A DNA stretch of 41,856 bases from a virus. The stretch's first letter is position 1; every line of letters starts with the position of its first letter. The translations under genes and the position numbers were made by a program. The DNA lies in IMG/VR virus record IMGVR_UViG_3300023223_001075, positions 1 through 41,856 of that record; one strand, written 5' to 3'. The notes under the pieces were generated by a model. It saw nothing but the letters and a program-made list of their open reading frames with translations. It did no database searches and was not told the DNA's origin. Positions 5,431-12,647 of this stretch are shown here, one piece after another.

Positions 5431-7920
5431 ATGAGTCTAGAAAGCTATGAATTTGCAAAGGACCTAGAAGAACAAGGAATAAAATCAATCCCATGTGAAG
5501 TACAAAAGGGATCTTGTGAAATAAAAACACAATGGAGAGATTGTGATGTTTCAGTTGATCTAAACAGAAGCATGTTTCACAAACAGAATGGAGTCGCTGT
5601 GATATGTGGTTCCCGTTCTAAACGTTTAATCACGGTCGACGCAGACCAAAAGCATGATTCAACCTTCACTCTATCCGGAAGACTCTTGGAGGCAATTAAA
5701 TTTGCCATGCCTGATCTATATGACATCTTGTATATTGAGGAGACCCGCTCTGGAGGACTTCATTTAATTTATTTTTTAGCCCAGCAAAGCATCGAAAAAT
5801 TTATTCCAGCCAGGACCATTGAAATAGATAAGAATGGGAAAGAGGCTAAGTTTGCATTGATCGAAGTTTTAGGTGATGGGCAAATCGTTTTTGTTGCTCC
5901 AACTCCTGGCTACAAAGTTCTTCAAGGATCATTCGACGAAATCCCAACGATTGATATGAGTGTTCATGAAGAGTTGATGAGATTATTGGAAACCTTCAAC
6001 GAGTTGCCAGATGAGGAAATAGAAGAGGTTCAGGAATTTATTCCAACTGAAGAGGACGATTATGAAGACCTGGACCAAAGACCGGGTAGCATTTATAACC
6101 GAAATTGTGATGTTCATAAAGTAGCTAAATGGCTTCAGGAAGAGCACGGTTGGAAAGTCGCTAAAAAGTTAGGTGAAAAATATTGGTTTACTCGACCAGG
6201 GAAAGACAAAGGCATATCTGCAACTTGGAATTATGACGGGCGCCGACTTTTTTGTTGTTTTAGTTCATCATCTGAATTTGAAACCCATCATAAGAATGGA
6301 AAAATGAAGGGTCACACAGCTTTTTCATTGCTGGCTAGATTAGAATGCAATGGGAGCTACAGAATGGCAACGGCGATTGTGGTTCAGGCTGGATATGTCC
6401 CGGACGAAGATTGGGGAGAAATCGAAAAATTAAAGGTAGCTCAAGCAGAGAGCTTAAACGTGAATAAGCTCTTGGGAACGAATAAAGAATTTAAAAAATT
6501 TATCCTAGAATATGAGGAATGCTTTCAGGTGGCTCCAGAGATGGTTCTTTTGCCAGCCCTTTCGATCATGAGCTTAGCTCTTTGTGGCGCTGTAAAGTTA
6601 AGAATTAATGATTCATGGATTGAAGATGTCCCTCAATGGACAATCACGGTTGCCAATGCTTCAGAGAGAAAAAGCCCAGTTCTAACCAAATTATGTCTAC
6701 CTTTCTATAACTATTTTGATGACTTTGGAAAAAATAATGGGAGTGCCATCAGGAAGCAATCTAGAAAAAGGGGGATATTAAAAAATAAAATAGAAGCACT
6801 CGAAGATAAACTGAGGAAAAATAAAAAGGGAACTGACGAAGATGAGATTTTAAATCAAATTGAAATACTTGAAAATAGAATTGAGGCTTTTCCAAAAATG
6901 GCCCAAGTTCCGGACATGATTAAATCTGATATCACCGCAGAAGCTTTGGGTATGGAACTCATGAAAAATGGAGAAGTTTGCGGACTAATATCTGGAGAGG
7001 CGACCCCAATTGAAATCGCTTGCGGTCTTTATTCTGGAAAGCCAAACCTGAATATTTATCTAAGTGGCTATTCAGTCGAGAGAGTATCCATCAGTCGAGT
7101 TGGCCGGGAAGGTGGAGTAATTGAGCAGCCCCGCATAGTTTTGGGCGTCATGATGCAGACTGGACCAATGAAAGAATTAAGTGAATCAATAGAAGCTAGG
7201 GGAAAGGGGTTTATTGGCAGAACGCTTTTTGCGTGTCCTAAAAGTAAAATTGGAAACAGAAAGACTATCACCAATCCTGTCAGCGAATCATCATCAGCCT
7301 GGTGGCGGTTAAGAATAAACTCAGCTCTTGATTTAAAGCATCGACTTAGATTTTTCAAAAACGATAAAGGTGAATTAGAGTACAGCTTTGACGACCCCAA
7401 AATAATTGACATGACAAAAGAGGCAAAAAAAATATTTAATGATGCCAGGGTGAAAAATGAAGAAAGTTTGGCCATTGGATCAGATTTGGACGATGACACC
7501 GGATGGGGTGGGAAATTGATGGGCAATATTGCCAGGCTTGCACTGAATCTTCATTTTCTTGAGGGGCGTGGGATTGATGATAAATTGAATGAGTCAACAA
7601 TGAAAGATGCGATTGCATGGATTGAACCACTTGAAGAGCATTATCACACCGCCATGGGTTCAGTTGGGACCAAGCCGATTGATAAATATGTACAGAGGGC
7701 TTGTGATAAGATTATTAAGGATGAATTAAAGAGCCCCTTTTCACTGAATGACCTATATAGAAAACTCAAGACCAGAAATAGAAATAAAATAGACCACTGG
7801 GAGCCAGTTTTTGTAAGAATGGTTGAATTGAACTATATTAGGATTAAAGAGGAAGGCGACCGCAAGCCAAAACGAATGATCACTCTTCACCCAAATTTTA
7901 TAAAAGTGGTGGGAAAATGA
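5431..7920 (+). CDS. Bifunctional primase-polymerase with DUF3987 helicase-like domain (829 aa)
   Basis: The N-terminal part (about residues 1-200) has archaeo-eukaryotic primase features: an acidic VDAD motif near residue 68, a TRSGGLHLIYF motif near 105, and a following LIEVLGDGQIVFVAP. A linker rich in acidic residues (about 195-215) leads to a second domain and then a DUF3987 region (about 345-800), whose ATP-binding segment reads VANASERKSPV where a P-loop is expected, as in many DUF3987 proteins. Such fusions prime and unwind DNA at phage origins. The start ATG 5431 has an AAAGG site. The gene's end overlaps a 46-aa frame by an ATGA junction. Confidence 0.82.
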   Translation: MSLESYEFAKDLEEQGIKSIPCEVQKGSCEIKTQWRDCDVSVDLNRSMFHKQNGVAVICGSRSKRLITVDADQKHDSTFTLSGRLLEAIKFAMPDLYDILYIEETRSGGLHLIYFLAQQSIEKFIPARTIEIDKNGKEAKFALIEVLGDGQIVFVAPTPGYKVLQGSFDEIPTIDMSVHEELMRLLETFNELPDEEIEEVQEFIPTEEDDYEDLDQRPGSIYNRNCDVHKVAKWLQEEHGWKVAKKLGEKYWFTRPGKDKGISATWNYDGRRLFCCFSSSSEFETHHKNGKMKGHTAFSLLARLECNGSYRMATAIVVQAGYVPDEDWGEIEKLKVAQAESLNVNKLLGTNKEFKKFILEYEECFQVAPEMVLLPALSIMSLALCGAVKLRINDSWIEDVPQWTITVANASERKSPVLTKLCLPFYNYFDDFGKNNGSAIRKQSRKRGILKNKIEALEDKLRKNKKGTDEDEILNQIEILENRIEAFPKMAQVPDMIKSDITAEALGMELMKNGEVCGLISGEATPIEIACGLYSGKPNLNIYLSGYSVERVSISRVGREGGVIEQPRIVLGVMMQTGPMKELSESIEARGKGFIGRTLFACPKSKIGNRKTITNPVSESSSAWWRLRINSALDLKHRLRFFKNDKGELEYSFDDPKIIDMTKEAKKIFNDARVKNEESLAIGSDLDDDTGWGGKLMGNIARLALNLHFLEGRGIDDKLNESTMKDAIAWIEPLEEHYHTAMGSVGTKPIDKYVQRACDKIIKDELKSPFSLNDLYRKLKTRNRNKIDHWEPVFVRMVELNYIRIKEEGDRKPKRMITLHPNFIKVVGK

Positions 7921-8057
7921 AATATCTTGGAGCAATGGGTGCATTGGGTGCAATGGGTGCAGGTTCGGTCGGGGTGTATTGGGTGAAAAAGCCTGTTAAG
8001 ATAATTTATAACTTATTATTATTATTATTTTTATTTTTTAAGGGGGTGGGGGGGTAA
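7917..8057 (+). CDS. Possible 46-aa peptide encoded through the repeat region
   Basis: An ATG in an ATGA overlap with the primase stop opens a 46-codon frame. The peptide begins MKYLGAMGALGAMGAG, where the tripeptide repeats come from the 9-bp DNA repeat, and then has KKPVKIIYN and a Leu/Phe-rich stretch ending in Gly residues. It could be a small membrane peptide, but the composition follows from nucleotide repeats (a TTA run and a G run), so it may be non-functional. The overlap with the primase is the main argument for translation. Confidence 0.3.
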   Translation: MKYLGAMGALGAMGAGSVGVYWVKKPVKIIYNLLLLLFLFFKGVGG

Positions 8058-8092
8058 GGCACCTGTCCCCATTGCACCCATTGCACCCAATA
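7933..8092. repeat. Inverted arrays of a 9-bp iteron-like repeat, candidate origin
   Basis: On the left CAATGGGTG (7933-7941), CATTGGGTG (7942-7950) and CAATGGGTG (7951-7959) stand in tandem, with a further TATTGGGTG at 7977-7985. On the right the same units occur inverted: CACCCATTG at 8075-8083, CACCCAATA at 8084-8092 and a weaker copy at 8066-8074. Positions 7943-7961 and 8073-8091 form a perfect 19-bp inverted repeat. Between the arrays lie a TTA-rich tract (about 8000-8040) and a G-rich run (about 8042-8054). Tandem sites, an AT-rich stretch and position between primase and helicase genes fit a replication origin; an RNA structure controlling the helicase gene is the alternative. Confidence 0.6.
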
Positions 8093-8110
8093 CTATTTTT
8101 TTGAGGTGAT

Positions 8111-9658
8111 ATGATGGAAATTAAAGATATTTATTATCAAAGCGATGCAGTTGAAACCATTTTGGAAACTAAAAAGAATTGTTTAATCCAGGCGCCGACC
8201 GGAGCTGGAAAAACAATCATCATGGGATTAGCAATCAATCGACTCGTTCAACGTGGTCAAACAGCCCTGATTCTGGCCCATAGAGGAGAATTGATCATTC
8301 AGGCGATAGATAAGTTCAGTTCGTTAGTCACGTCGCCTGTAGGGGCTTATTCGAGCTATATTGGAATTAAGCAGATTGAGGACGTGACGGTTGCGACATA
8401 TCAAAGCTTTGGAAGGATGCAGAATATTCCAAAATTTGATTATATATTCATTGATGAGGTGCATCGACTTCCTTGGATGGATAAAAAATCCATGTACAAG
8501 AAAATCATTGATGCTCATGATTCGATTTTGATTGGAGTTACGGCAACCCCATTTCGGATGAGGAATCTGATTTACGGTATTGGAGACGAATATTGGTTCC
8601 AAAGATTAGATTACAAAATCAACATGAGGGAAATTATCGAGAAAGGTTTCTTGGTCGACTACAAATACAAAGTTGGATACTCTACATCAGAAATAAGAAA
8701 AAAGCTTGATAAAGTAAAAATGGTCATGGGAGATTATGATCAAGGTGAAATTGAAGATATCATGAAGGAACGGATGTTCGTCAAAAATGTCTATGATGCG
8801 ATTGATAAACAGGCAAAGGATAGGAAGAAAATAGTCGTATTTTGTACCAGCATTAAGCATGCTGAACTATTGGATACTGGATTTGATGGAAAAAGCGTTT
8901 GCGTTCATTCGAGAATTAATAAAAAAATAAACCAAGCCAGTCTGGAGGGTTTTAACTCTGGAGACATTCGGGTGATCTTCAGTATTGGCATCTTGACCGA
9001 GGGCTGGGACTCGCCGGTGTGTGATTGCGCGATTATTGCACGTCCAACCAAATCACCGGCTTTGCATGTCCAGATGCCAGGTAGGGCTCTTCGTACGTGC
9101 CCTGGAAAAGTTGATGCTTTGATCCTAGACATCGTCGGAAACTATCATGATCATGGATCAATTGAGGACCCGAGGGTTTATAAAAAGAAAAAAGGTGACC
9201 CCGAGACTCATAAGGTTTGCCCAAATTGCCTGGAGGTCTATGAAAAGGGGCTTACAAAATGTCCTGAATGTGGATATGAGGAACCGAAATCAGCTAGACC
9301 TCCAAGGAAAGGAAAAAAGCAAGATGTTGAGGACTTAGAGTTCAGAGATATCAAGGACACCAAAAGGACGTTTCATACCATAACAGCCAAAAGGCATACG
9401 ACCAAGGCTGGAAGGTCGACGCTTAAAGTTGAGTTTTATCACACTGAAGGATTTAAGCCAGTTCGTGTTTATTACCCATTGGATGCCCATTGGCCCCCAA
9501 TGTCTTGGGCCAATATCATTAGGAGGAAATTCCCTAAGTTTAAGAATAAGAAAGTAAAGATTGAGGACTTTTTGAAAGGGGTCGAAGGTTCTCATTTAGT
9601 TCCATTTGAAGGTGAGATTGTAGATGGTAATTTTGGAAAAAAGATAAAAGGTATTTGA
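8111..9658 (+). CDS. Superfamily II DNA helicase with zinc finger (515 aa)
   Basis: Motifs in order: a Q-like start, Walker A APTGAGKT (about 27-34), FIDEVHRL (about 113-120; DEVH box), GVTATPFR, GILTEGWDSP, and motif VI QMPGRALR (about 320). A four-cysteine finger CPNCLEVYEKGL...CPECGYEEP lies at about 360-385, followed by a C-terminal domain of about 130 residues. This is the DEXH helicase often found in phage replication modules beside a primase. Two ATGs (8111, 8114) follow GAGGTGAT; the second has the better spacing. It lies just after the iteron-like arrays and is the last gene before the accessory promoter. Confidence 0.9.
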   Translation: MMEIKDIYYQSDAVETILETKKNCLIQAPTGAGKTIIMGLAINRLVQRGQTALILAHRGELIIQAIDKFSSLVTSPVGAYSSYIGIKQIEDVTVATYQSFGRMQNIPKFDYIFIDEVHRLPWMDKKSMYKKIIDAHDSILIGVTATPFRMRNLIYGIGDEYWFQRLDYKINMREIIEKGFLVDYKYKVGYSTSEIRKKLDKVKMVMGDYDQGEIEDIMKERMFVKNVYDAIDKQAKDRKKIVVFCTSIKHAELLDTGFDGKSVCVHSRINKKINQASLEGFNSGDIRVIFSIGILTEGWDSPVCDCAIIARPTKSPALHVQMPGRALRTCPGKVDALILDIVGNYHDHGSIEDPRVYKKKKGDPETHKVCPNCLEVYEKGLTKCPECGYEEPKSARPPRKGKKQDVEDLEFRDIKDTKRTFHTITAKRHTTKAGRSTLKVEFYHTEGFKPVRVYYPLDAHWPPMSWANIIRRKFPKFKNKKVKIEDFLKGVEGSHLVPFEGEIVDGNFGKKIKGI

Positions 9659-9682
9659 CAAACATTACTTAGGCTATATTAT
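9655..9682 (+). promoter_or_regulatory. Rightward promoter P3 for the accessory cluster
   Basis: TTGACA (9655-9660, overlapping the helicase stop), a 16-bp spacer and TATTAT (9677-9682) precede the accessory genes. The segment ATTACTTA, GGCTATATT, ACTTAAAC around the -10 matches the leftward promoter at 1870-1897 at 22 of 27 positions, so these two units are probably controlled alike. Confidence 0.68.
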
Positions 9683-9710
9683 ACTTAAACAACAACACAA
9701 GGATATGAAA

Positions 9711-10247
9711 ATGAATCAAGAAGAAGCTAAGAAATATTTATTCGAAAGGATTCCTGCTTTGGTGCAGTGTAATCCAGAGTCCGAATGGGCTTATCTTTTT
9801 TCTGATGACAAGGGTTATTATTGGGTGTCTGATGAGAATAACTTTGGAGATGGGGAGGATGATTCTATTTGTTCTATCAAAATCCCTTACGATGAGAATG
9901 GGGAGCTGGCTCTTGAGGCTTTGTTTTGGGATGGCATTGATCGGCAAAGATGCTCTCATTTGTACAGAGGCATGCAGGGTAATAAATATTTATCAAATAA
10001 ACTTAGCTGGGACAACATGACCCCAATCTACCCAACCGAAGCCCCAAAAACAGTAGACTTTACATACGAAGATTTAAAGGATGTTTCTTGGGTGAAGAGT
10101 AAGATTAATGGAATGGAGTATCTAATTGCAGCTAGATGCCCAGAGCAAAAGACTTTTAAATTTCTTGATGGCTACAAGAGTGTTGATGTTATTATTAAAA
10201 ACTACACCCAAACAGACGGCACACCTTTCACAAAAGAGGTCAAATAA
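9711..10247 (+). CDS. Hypothetical accessory protein (178 aa)
   Basis: ATG 9711 is preferred because AAGGA (9699-9703) lies 7 bases before it; ATG 9705 is too close. The protein is acidic and aromatic: NPESEWAYLFSDDKGYYWVS, then CSIKIPYDENGELALEALFW and HLYRGMQGNKYLSNKLSW. The segment SIKIPYDENGE...LEALF is echoed by FKIPYKDGEPWLEAEF in the gene at 12213-12647, so the two look like paralogs within one cluster. No known family. It is the first gene of the accessory unit and its end overlaps the next start (TAATG). Confidence 0.72.
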   Translation: MNQEEAKKYLFERIPALVQCNPESEWAYLFSDDKGYYWVSDENNFGDGEDDSICSIKIPYDENGELALEALFWDGIDRQRCSHLYRGMQGNKYLSNKLSWDNMTPIYPTEAPKTVDFTYEDLKDVSWVKSKINGMEYLIAARCPEQKTFKFLDGYKSVDVIIKNYTQTDGTPFTKEVK

Positions 10248-10348
10248 TGGAAACAACAATAGGAATAATCATATCCCTGATAACTATTTCAATAGTTTAT
10301 CACATAGCAGAATATTTTGGTCGTAGAAAGAAGGAGGCTGGAGAGTGA
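10247..10348 (+). CDS. Single-span membrane miniprotein (33 aa)
   Basis: ATG 10247 overlaps the preceding TAA (TAATG). The product METTIGIIISLITISIVYHI is hydrophobic for about 18 residues and then basic (GRRKKEAGE), the layout of a one-helix membrane peptide with its tail in the cytoplasm. It overlaps the GTG of the next frame by 4 bases. It might be a small toxin, a holin-like peptide or an inhibitor of a host membrane enzyme; nothing in the sequence decides between them. Confidence 0.5.
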   Translation: METTIGIIISLITISIVYHIAEYFGRRKKEAGE

Positions 10349-10440
10349 AAAAACTCAACCTAAGAATACTAAGAGCACTAAGGATCAAAGCAGCTAAAAA
10401 AGGGGTTTCTGTTAGGAGTTTGTTGAGGGGGATGAGGTAA
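10345..10440 (+). CDS. Basic 31-aa peptide, possible ribbon-helix-helix fragment
   Basis: GTG 10345 follows AAGGAGG (10331-10337) at 7-base spacing, one of the clearest ribosome-binding sites here. The peptide is strongly basic: KKLNLRILRALRIKAAKKG then VSVRSLLRGMR. The pattern (short strand, then 'ALRIKAAKKGVSVRSLL') resembles the first strand and helices of Arc/FitA-type ribbon-helix-helix proteins, but is shorter than those families. Its stop overlaps the next ATG (TAATG). A DNA-binding role is an inference from charge and pattern. Confidence 0.45.
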   Translation: MKKLNLRILRALRIKAAKKGVSVRSLLRGMR

Positions 10441-10637
10441 TGGAAGATGGTGGTATGGGTTTTCTTGTGGGACTTATTTTAGGAGTCATTATTGGTGTAT
10501 GTATTGGTGGAGCTAAAGAATCTTATCTTCACAAAGAATTCCTGAAAGACAATGGCTTAGGCAGGTATAGCCAGGAAACAGGCGATTATGAGTACCTTAA
10601 TGCTTCTGGTAATGTTATTGAGATTGGAGGGTGGTGA
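10440..10637 (+). CDS. Small Gly-rich membrane protein (65 aa)
   Basis: The N-terminus MEDGGMGFLVGLILGVIIG then VCIGGAKESYL is a single transmembrane segment rich in glycine zipper spacing (G-x3-G), followed by a polar tail of about 40 residues (NGLGRYSQETGDYEYLN). ATG 10440 overlaps the previous TAA. The family is unknown. The tail motif 'GRYSQETGDYEYLNASGN' looks like a short soluble domain on one side of the membrane. It is one of several tiny membrane proteins in this cluster. Confidence 0.62.
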   Translation: MEDGGMGFLVGLILGVIIGVCIGGAKESYLHKEFLKDNGLGRYSQETGDYEYLNASGNVIEIGGW

Positions 10638-10638
10638 G

Positions 10639-10809
10639 ATGAAAACATTTGAAGGAGATAACGGACATTGGAAATTTTGCCTAAAGTGTGGCACCGCTGA
10701 GGGAACGGGCCATTTAAAGTCATGTAAATATTTTATAGATTACAAGGATAAATATATAAAGGCGAGGAAGCAAATTCGTGAACTTAAGTCGTTATTATTA
10801 TCAATATGA
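10639..10809 (+). CDS. Small zinc-binding-like protein (56 aa)
   Basis: ATG 10639 follows GGAGGGTGGTG, so the longer frame from 10588 is not used. The product MKTFEGDNGHWKFCLKCGTA, then GHLKSC, has a CxxC pair with a later His and Cys, the layout of a treble-clef or ribbon zinc site. The C-terminal half (KDKYIKARKQIRELKSLLL) is a basic amphipathic helix. Function is unknown. Its TGA overlaps the ATG of the nuclease gene in an ATGA junction. Confidence 0.65.
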   Translation: MKTFEGDNGHWKFCLKCGTAEGTGHLKSCKYFIDYKDKYIKARKQIRELKSLLLSI

Positions 10810-11180
10810 AAATCCTAGAAAGCACTGAACAACAAGCCCTAATAAAATGGATCAAACTGAATGCATCTAGATTCCCAGATGTTGAGAGAATCTTCTCGAT
10901 TCCCAATGGTGGGAAAAGGGACAAGGTGACTGCTATCATGCTGAAAAGGGAAGGCCTTAGGGCTAATGTTTTAGACCTCTTTTTACCTAAGCCTATGGGT
11001 GGATATTTTGGTCTTTGGATTGAGATGAAGCAAAGATTAGCTGGGTACTTATCAGATGGGCAGGAGGATGAGATTTCATACTTGAATAGGGTAGGGTATT
11101 TGGCTGTTAAATGTCATGGGGCTAAAGAGGCGGCATGTACAATTGTGGCGTATTATAAACTTGGGGAAAATGATGGGTGA
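10806..11180 (+). CDS. VRR-NUC endonuclease (124 aa)
   Basis: This matches phage VRR-NUC proteins, stand-alone PD-(D/E)XK nucleases. Visible landmarks are E8 in the first helix (STEQQALIKWIK), SIPNGG (31-36), the acidic site Asp57 in NVLDLFLP, the E-x-K pair Glu73/Lys75 in GLWIEMK, and SDGQ before the last helix. The family cuts branched or structured DNA and is a Holliday-junction resolvase candidate in phages that lack RusA or T7 gp3-like enzymes; none was seen here. The length is typical. It overlaps both neighbours by a few bases. Confidence 0.88.
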   Translation: MKILESTEQQALIKWIKLNASRFPDVERIFSIPNGGKRDKVTAIMLKREGLRANVLDLFLPKPMGGYFGLWIEMKQRLAGYLSDGQEDEISYLNRVGYLAVKCHGAKEAACTIVAYYKLGENDG

Positions 11181-11577
11181 AGGATGTGGATATGTATTGC
11201 AAAGCGCTGGCATGTACTGCGGATGCAAAGACCCCTGTGATTCAAGTAAGATTGTTTTATGCAATGGTTGTCAGATAAGTAGTCTTGAAAAACAGGTCAA
11301 GGAGTTGAAGGAAGAGAAGAGGATTGAGGCTGAATGCACTGAGGCTATGCTCAAAAAAGCTTATAGCAAATCATATAGCTCATATAATTTTAATGGATTT
11401 AAATCATCAATGAGTAAGGAGTTTTATCAGGGTTTATTTAATAAAGGCACCTGTCCTTTTTGTTATAAAAAGACTATTAAAGACAAGGGTCATGCGGGAT
11501 TAAAGACTTGTTTTAATGAAAAATGTGAGTGGTATCTAGGTTATGGAATGGAAGTAGACGAATCAGATGAAAGCTAA
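11170..11577 (+). CDS. Cys-rich protein with coiled coil (135 aa)
   Basis: The start is ATG 11170 or 11173; a longer frame from 11116 lacks a ribosome-binding site. The N-terminus has seven cysteines in about 40 residues (GMYCGCKDPCDSSKIVLCNGC), then a charged helix (SLEKQVKELKEEKRIEAE), then a second site CPFCYKKT...CFNEKCEWYL. The N-terminal pattern is echoed by YYGCRDDC at the end of the 12640-13134 product. Two zinc sites joined by a helix are likely; the target is unknown. Confidence 0.65.
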   Translation: MMGEGCGYVLQSAGMYCGCKDPCDSSKIVLCNGCQISSLEKQVKELKEEKRIEAECTEAMLKKAYSKSYSSYNFNGFKSSMSKEFYQGLFNKGTCPFCYKKTIKDKGHAGLKTCFNEKCEWYLGYGMEVDESDES

Positions 11578-11707
11578 TACAGACAACTGGTACAACGACA
11601 ACAGATCATACATATACAAACACAGACTAAGGAGACTTAAATGGAAGATAGCAGCACTTACAGGGTGGACCTTATTTTTATGTACTTGGGCTTGGATAAT
11701 AGCATGA
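11567..11707 (+). CDS. Small protein with C-terminal membrane helix (46 aa)
   Basis: ATG 11567 overlaps the previous gene by 11 bases and the frame ends at TGA 11705-11707, which overlaps the next ATG (11704). The product is polar and basic at first (YNDNRSYIYKHRLRRLKWK) and ends in a hydrophobic span (ALTGWTLFLCTWAWIIA). The two junctions make it likely that this frame is translated and that the competing longer upstream start of the next gene (11641) is not. Function unknown. Confidence 0.5.
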   Translation: MKANTDNWYNDNRSYIYKHRLRRLKWKIAALTGWTLFLCTWAWIIA

Positions 11708-11958
11708 TCTGGATACTTGTACCCTTATTTATGGTTGTCCTATATCTATGCCTTTCGACTTTGCATTATAGGAGAACGAAAATTCAAATTGTTGAGGACC
11801 GTCTTTTGAAGGGGTGGCATCATTTGAGTGAAGTGAAATGTCGTCAAGCTTTTCTAGAGGTTAGCGAAGAGGACAAGACATTTATATACCATCGAGCAAT
11901 CAAGGGTGGGATGAAGGTAGAAGCTATACAACTTTTTCAGAGAGATATGAATGATTGA
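11704..11958 (+). CDS. Membrane-anchored small protein (84 aa)
   Basis: Starting at ATG 11704 (ATGA overlap) the product opens with a transmembrane segment, MIWILVPLFMVVLYLCLSTL, followed by a basic stop-transfer region (HYRRTK) and about 55 soluble residues, GWHHLSEVKCRQAFLEVSEE and so on. An alternative start at 11641 would add 21 residues overlapping the preceding frame. With the preceding peptide it forms a pair of one-span membrane proteins joined by a start/stop overlap, an arrangement seen for spanins and holin/antiholin pairs, though no spanin hallmark (lipobox or long periplasmic coil) is present. Confidence 0.6.
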   Translation: MIWILVPLFMVVLYLCLSTLHYRRTKIQIVEDRLLKGWHHLSEVKCRQAFLEVSEEDKTFIYHRAIKGGMKVEAIQLFQRDMND

Positions 11959-11976
11959 ATTAACAGACGAACAGAC
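11951..11976 (+). repeat. 26-bp direct repeat at gene starts (copy 1; copy 2 at 12213-12238)
   Basis: The first 26 bases of the genes at 11951 and 12213 are identical. The repeat carries the overlapping stop and start (ATGATTGA) and the codons for MIELTDEQ. The same 8-bp junction also occurs at 12640-12647. Identity at DNA level over such a short unit suggests recent duplication or gene exchange at start sites. Confidence 0.85.
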
Positions 11977-12220
11977 TGAAGTTCTTGAGCATACTTTAGG
12001 CGCTGGAAATAGGTATAAAAAGAGCAAATGGGGTTTTAGGAATAGATTTAATGCAGATGAAGGACACAGTGACTTTAAAACATTAGAGTCGTTAGAGAAG
12101 AAAGGTCTTATGGTTAGACGTAAATATTTTGACGGCTTTATGTTTCACTCTACACAAGATGGAGCTAAAGCTATTGGATTTAAGTCAGCACAATTAAAGA
12201 GGGCTTTTGAAGATGATTGA
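11951..12220 (+). CDS. MIELTDEQT-family accessory protein A (89 aa)
   Basis: An 89-residue soluble protein with a winged-helix-like pattern: NADEGHSDFKTLESLEKKG then LMVRRKYFDGFMFHSTQDGA. The 'LESLEKKGLV...' helix followed by a beta-hairpin is typical of small winged helices but no family is named. Its first nine codons (MIELTDEQT) are identical at DNA level to those of the next gene. ATG 11951 and the previous TGA overlap as ATGATTGA. It may bind nucleic acid. Confidence 0.65.
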   Translation: MIELTDEQTEVLEHTLGAGNRYKKSKWGFRNRFNADEGHSDFKTLESLEKKGLMVRRKYFDGFMFHSTQDGAKAIGFKSAQLKRAFEDD

Positions 12221-12647
12221 ATTAACAGACGAACAGACGATTGAGATGTATGATAAGATCATGCTTAATCATAGGCTTTATGGGTTGAAAGAAGACAGAG
12301 ATATTTATTTTATATTTGATCCATCAAGTAAAAATTTCTTGCCTCGTGAAACTGAGGTAAGTGACAAACATCTTTATTCATTCAAAATCCCCTACAAAGA
12401 CGGTGAGCCATGGTTGGAGGCTGAGTTTTCGGAATATGGCAAGAATTGGAATAGTGGAAGGTTTTATTCAATAGATCACAGATTCGCAGAAGATGCATAT
12501 CTGTCTTATGATTATAACTTTAGTCTTTGCCGCCCCATAAAACCAAAAGACAAGCATGAGAATTTGAGGAAGATATTTATGGACCCTGATGAGGATCAGT
12601 TAGGTAAAATCAGAAAAGCAGTTGAAGAGGATATGAAAAATGATTGA
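12213..12647 (+). CDS. MIELTDEQT-family accessory protein B (144 aa)
   Basis: ATG 12213 lies in the second copy of the 26-bp repeat; a TTG at 12207 is an unlikely start. After the shared N-terminus the protein diverges: RDIYFIFDPSSKNFLPRE, then SFKIPYKDGEPWLEAEF and a charged C-terminal helix. The central segment resembles that of the first gene of this cluster (9711-10247). So this protein seems built from a start shared with its left neighbour and a body shared with a gene 2.5 kb away. Function unknown. Its end overlaps the next ATG as ATGATTGA. Confidence 0.68.
   Translation: MIELTDEQTIEMYDKIMLNHRLYGLKEDRDIYFIFDPSSKNFLPRETEVSDKHLYSFKIPYKDGEPWLEAEFSEYGKNWNSGRFYSIDHRFAEDAYLSYDYNFSLCRPIKPKDKHENLRKIFMDPDEDQLGKIRKAVEEDMKND

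Noticed and set aside
7068-7526. 152-codon minus-strand frame inside the primase gene
   Set aside because: It is a shadow of the DUF3987 coding region, rich in Ser and Pro, with no start signal.
7978-8054. Intrinsic terminator after the primase gene
   Set aside because: The TTA-rich tract precedes the G-run and no compact GC stem ends in a T-run; the inverted repeat arms are over 100 bases apart.
11641-11703. Upstream ATG for the 84-aa membrane protein
   Set aside because: It overlaps a coupled 46-aa frame; the ATGA junction at 11704 fits the cluster's pattern. It is not excluded completely.
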